Assembly: GCA_000444245.1 (NCBI GenBank) | Contig: ATSW01088439.1 | Location: 1 to 20,308 of the forward strand | Direction of reading: 5' to 3' | Origin: Botryllus schlosseri | Lineage: Eukaryota > Chordata > Ascidiacea > Stolidobranchia > Styelidae | Length of the DNA: 20,308 nucleotides | The notes under the pieces: generated by a model | Told to the model about the DNA's origin: nothing | The model's input: the letters and a program-made list of their open reading frames with translations, nothing else | The model's database searches: none | Shown here: positions 17,747-20,308 of the stretch, one piece after another | How positions within the stretch are numbered: the stretch's first letter is position 1 | How the letters are laid out: every line of letters starts with the position of its first letter | Program-made: the position numbers and the translations under genes

Positions 17747-17961
17747 ATTACAAATGCGAGGCATTCGATATCACCCAAGCATCGTTGCAAAGAGTATATT
17801 ATTATTATCATTCATTTTTTATTATTAAAATCGTGTTATGGTGCTTCTAACAAGTTTGTCAACACGAGAAGCTTGTACTAAACCCAGTTAACACTAATGA
17901 ATTGATGCTATAATTGGTATATTTGAAAAAATTCAAACCCCCTCTGTTTTTTTTCGGCTGG

Positions 17962-18210
17962 CTACGCGCCTGACGTCATGACATAATGTGATACGTCAAA
18001 GTTCAAACATATATCTTTTATGGCGCCCCAAAGAATATAATGTCTGTTATCCATCACATCAAAGATCCTTGGATGGTATTTTTTCCACCATGCCGATTGC
18101 ACTTTGTGACAATGCTGTGGGATCATTAAGACTTCCGAAATGTTTATTTCATTCCAGTAACGTCTGTAGCTTTGTAATATATCTTTCGTATGCTCAAAAC
18201 ATTGTGCCAA
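17962..18210 (-). other. Unassigned 82-codon ORF, possibly repeat-derived
   Basis: A continuous minus-strand ORF reads HCHKVQSAWWKKYHPRIFDV and ends NFDVSHYVMTSGA. The composition looks protein-like (several W, Y, H), but it has no family match I recognise. The upstream CTGACGTCATGACATAATG sequence hints at a repeat. It could be a transposon fragment or chance. Confidence 0.25.
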
Positions 18211-19179
18211 GCCCTGGCAATAAAGTAATTCTACTTTATTTGTGATTAGCCCAGTAGAGTATGCCTACTCCATCTACTGTAGAGTTCACCTTACAGACAG
18301 TTACATGACGGAGTTACAAGTAACTAATCAATCACAAAACAGCTCATTTCAAAGGCAGGCAAAGGCAACAATCCAACAATGAAACACTCTAAAAGCGAAT
18401 AACATAGTCAATCATTCACAAACCCGACATCCACAAAGCAAATGCCAACACAAGGTCACAAGACAAGCACGGGTTATTGAGATTTGCGCGCTGCTGTGAA
18501 TCATAGTCAATTATCGTCCTATGGTAGGAAATTTACTGTATCGGGAAATCCCCAACACTGAATTATCATGTAATCCTTTGGAAGATATTGGCCTGGTCCT
18601 AAACAGTGTTTAACTAATATTATTCTGTGTTGATATTGAAAATGTCAATTCGGAAAGTTTAAAGGTGGTAAACTTACTTAAGAGAGAGTAATGCGCCACG
18701 TAGACTTGGTCACTAGAAAATTCCAGTTATGTGCCTATTGATTACAATACTTGAAGCGAAATGACTGTAATCTAATATTATAATTATCAAAATCAAATTT
18801 GTGGAATGTTTCCATGGTCTAAATGTAATCTAATTCCTGCTTTTTCTGAAAATGCTACAGGAGAATGGTATAATGTGTAATGAGCCAAGTTTCCTGTACG
18901 AACAGACATTTGTCAAAAAAAGTCAAAATTAGATCAAAATTGCAGTGTTAGGTCAAAAAATGACAAAATTATTTACAAAGTTTCAACTTTTTTGCAACCT
19001 GCATTTCGTTTGTATCGTAGATTTTGCACGGTCGGTGAACTTATCATTTGACATTTTACAGCTTGTAGCCTACTTTATAGGCCTACCATTGTAGACGGCC
19101 CATTGTCTGCTCACTGTGTATCATAAACATATGAATTCAATAAATAGGTTCACATGTTGTTATGCTCAACGTACCGCAA

Positions 19180-19690
19180 TATCCCAACTGAAGCAAGACT
19201 GCGTGGGCATTGCATGGTTCTTATATGAAGAGGCGCATGATGAAAAGTTGTGATGTAGACAACATTGTCAGAATGAAGAAACACTGTATGTCACCAGCAG
19301 CGTACGGACAACTTGAGTGTTGTCAGCCAACAACTGCTGCTGTCAAACGTTTTTTCTCCATTCTTGGCAAGATACTTAGTAGGGACAGACACATTCTACT
19401 CGAGAATGTAAGAAAGTATCTTTCGTTGTACTACAATTTTTTTTTACTATTTCTACCATAACGCTTGATGTAACAACTCGAATTCTTCATAGGGCCAGAT
19501 TTTGTTAAAATAAAGTTTTTTTGTGTCAAAATTTGTCAGTTTTTGAGGCAAAAAAGTATTTTCTCAGGCCAAACTACGTCGTAAGGACAGACAGTTCCGA
19601 CCAGAAATGTAGGGCTAGATAAGTAGTAGTATTCTAACATTATGTGGGAAAACACCTAATCTGCATACGTTAGGTCAAACTTGGTCAAAA
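19180..19690 (+). pseudogene. hAT transposase C-terminal remnant with 3' tail
   Basis: The ORF at 19210-19461 reads QPTTAAVKRFFSILGKILSR, then HILLENVRKYLSLYYN, the hAT C-terminal dimerisation region. The following sequence (GGGCCAGATTTTGTTAAAAT, CGTAAGGACAGACAGTTCCG) matches 10830-10990. The catalytic core is absent, so this is a fragment of an autonomous hAT. It is on the plus strand, antisense to NBR1. Confidence 0.75.
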
Positions 19691-19784
19691 GTAAGATTTT
19701 TAAGGTCAAAATTTTGGATTTTTTTCAGTCAAAATCTCATGTTTTTAGGTAAAAAAAATCGCCCTACTGATTAAATATCATCGG

Positions 19785-19950
19785 AACTTGAATCAATTTT
19801 TTAAGTTTTCGAGAACTCAGTAATTCTGAATCTAATCTAATTCGGCAAAAACCGTGCGAGGTGGTTAGGCCTATAATTCTAATTTTAAGCTTATTGGAAA
19901 AAAAACTGTGCAGCTATAATTCTCATTCTAATCTAATTCGGGAAAACTGT
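19785..19950. repeat. Dispersed AT-rich repeat with internal reiteration
   Basis: TCTAATCTAATTCGG and AAAACTGTGCAGCTATAATTCT occur more than once here and match 10270-10375. The family is unassigned. Confidence 0.45.
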
Positions 19951-20308
19951 ACATTAACAACAAGAGTTGTCTGATGTGACCATTGATCTCGATATTGACA
20001 AGAAAAACCATGAAAACCAAACGAATGCAGTGTGCAGCGATCCAACCAATATCGTGGGTATTTTACCATATACAGAGACGCTTAAGTAATTCAAAGCGGA
20101 ATGGTTTTCAGTAACCACACATCAGTAGATTAATCTTTATTAATATAAACAGATTGCAATAGAAACACATCTGGAGATCTGGCCCGAGTGTTTAATCTCT
20201 ATGAGATTCAATACCATCTCACAAAGGCGACCATATGTTACTTTGGCAATGGAATTAACCATTGATTCGTCTGACTGAGGGTTGCACAGCCTGTGTCTAT
20301 TCTGAGAC

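Larger units (their letters stand above)
17262..20308. other. NBR1 upstream intron, no exon recognised
   Basis: About 3 kb with no ZZ (Cys-x2-Cys) or PB1 exon found on the minus strand. It holds the decayed MITE, the palindrome, an unassigned ORF (17962-18210), a hAT transposase remnant and dispersed AT-rich repeats. 18250-19150 shows nothing interpretable beyond AT-rich sequence. Confidence 0.5.

Noticed and set aside
19966-20088. Plus-strand 40-codon frame (LSDVTIDLDIDKKNHENQTN)
   Set aside because: Short, no family, no convincing acceptor or poly(A) signal; probably chance.
20137-20307. Open minus-strand frame to the window edge (KVTYGRLCEMVLNLIEIKHS)
   Set aside because: About 56 codons at the edge with no recognisable family and no clear splice donor. 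It does not resemble NBR1 PB1 or ZZ, so it is not reported as an exon.

Overview
The window is animal nuclear DNA. It is AT-rich, intron-containing, and packed with short non-autonomous DNA transposons. Nothing in it looks prokaryotic: there are no operons, no long ORFs, and all coding sequence sits in short exons bounded by GT/AG with matching phases. Small introns (about 0.06-1.7 kb), the frequent 'taggcctac' motif and the mobile-element mix suggest an invertebrate, perhaps a deuterostome such as a tunicate. That placement is only an inference. No rRNA, tRNA or CRISPR was seen.

Two host genes lie head to tail on the minus strand, and I reconstructed both exon by exon. (1) POC5 (centriolar, centrin-binding protein): six exons from the start codon near 7220 down to 804, about 285 residues. 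The C-terminal exons lie beyond base 1. (2) NBR1 (selective-autophagy receptor): ten exons from 17250 down to a stop at 8850, about 683 residues. They cover the FW (four-tryptophan) domain, a long acidic/proline-rich middle, the LC3-interacting motif and a C-terminal UBA domain. The N-terminal PB1/ZZ exons were not found and probably lie beyond 20308. About 1.6 kb separates the NBR1 stop from the POC5 start. The two proteins act in different processes (centriole assembly; autophagy), so the pairing is probably just linkage.

Much of the intronic DNA is transposon-derived, mostly hAT-like: a 360-bp MITE with a perfect 8-bp target duplication (12901-13260); a GACTCAAGTC-rich 534-bp MITE with TTACAACCCTG ends, complete at 16288-16821 and partial elsewhere; a 647-bp foldback element (3050-3696); a second foldback family (15038-15427, solo arm at 2535); a CACTAC-ended element (6273-6724); and two remnants of a hAT transposase C-terminus (10652 and 19210). 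The 16288 MITE is nested in a second copy of the 3050 foldback family, and the uninterrupted 3050 copy shows the empty site.

I found no sign of a new multi-gene system. The points most worth a second look are the nested insertion with its internal empty-site control, the long near-perfect hairpin inside POC5, degenerate tandem copies of an NBR1 splice-donor region, runs of frame-preserving exons in NBR1, and the apparent loss of a tryptophan in the first centrin-binding repeat of POC5.
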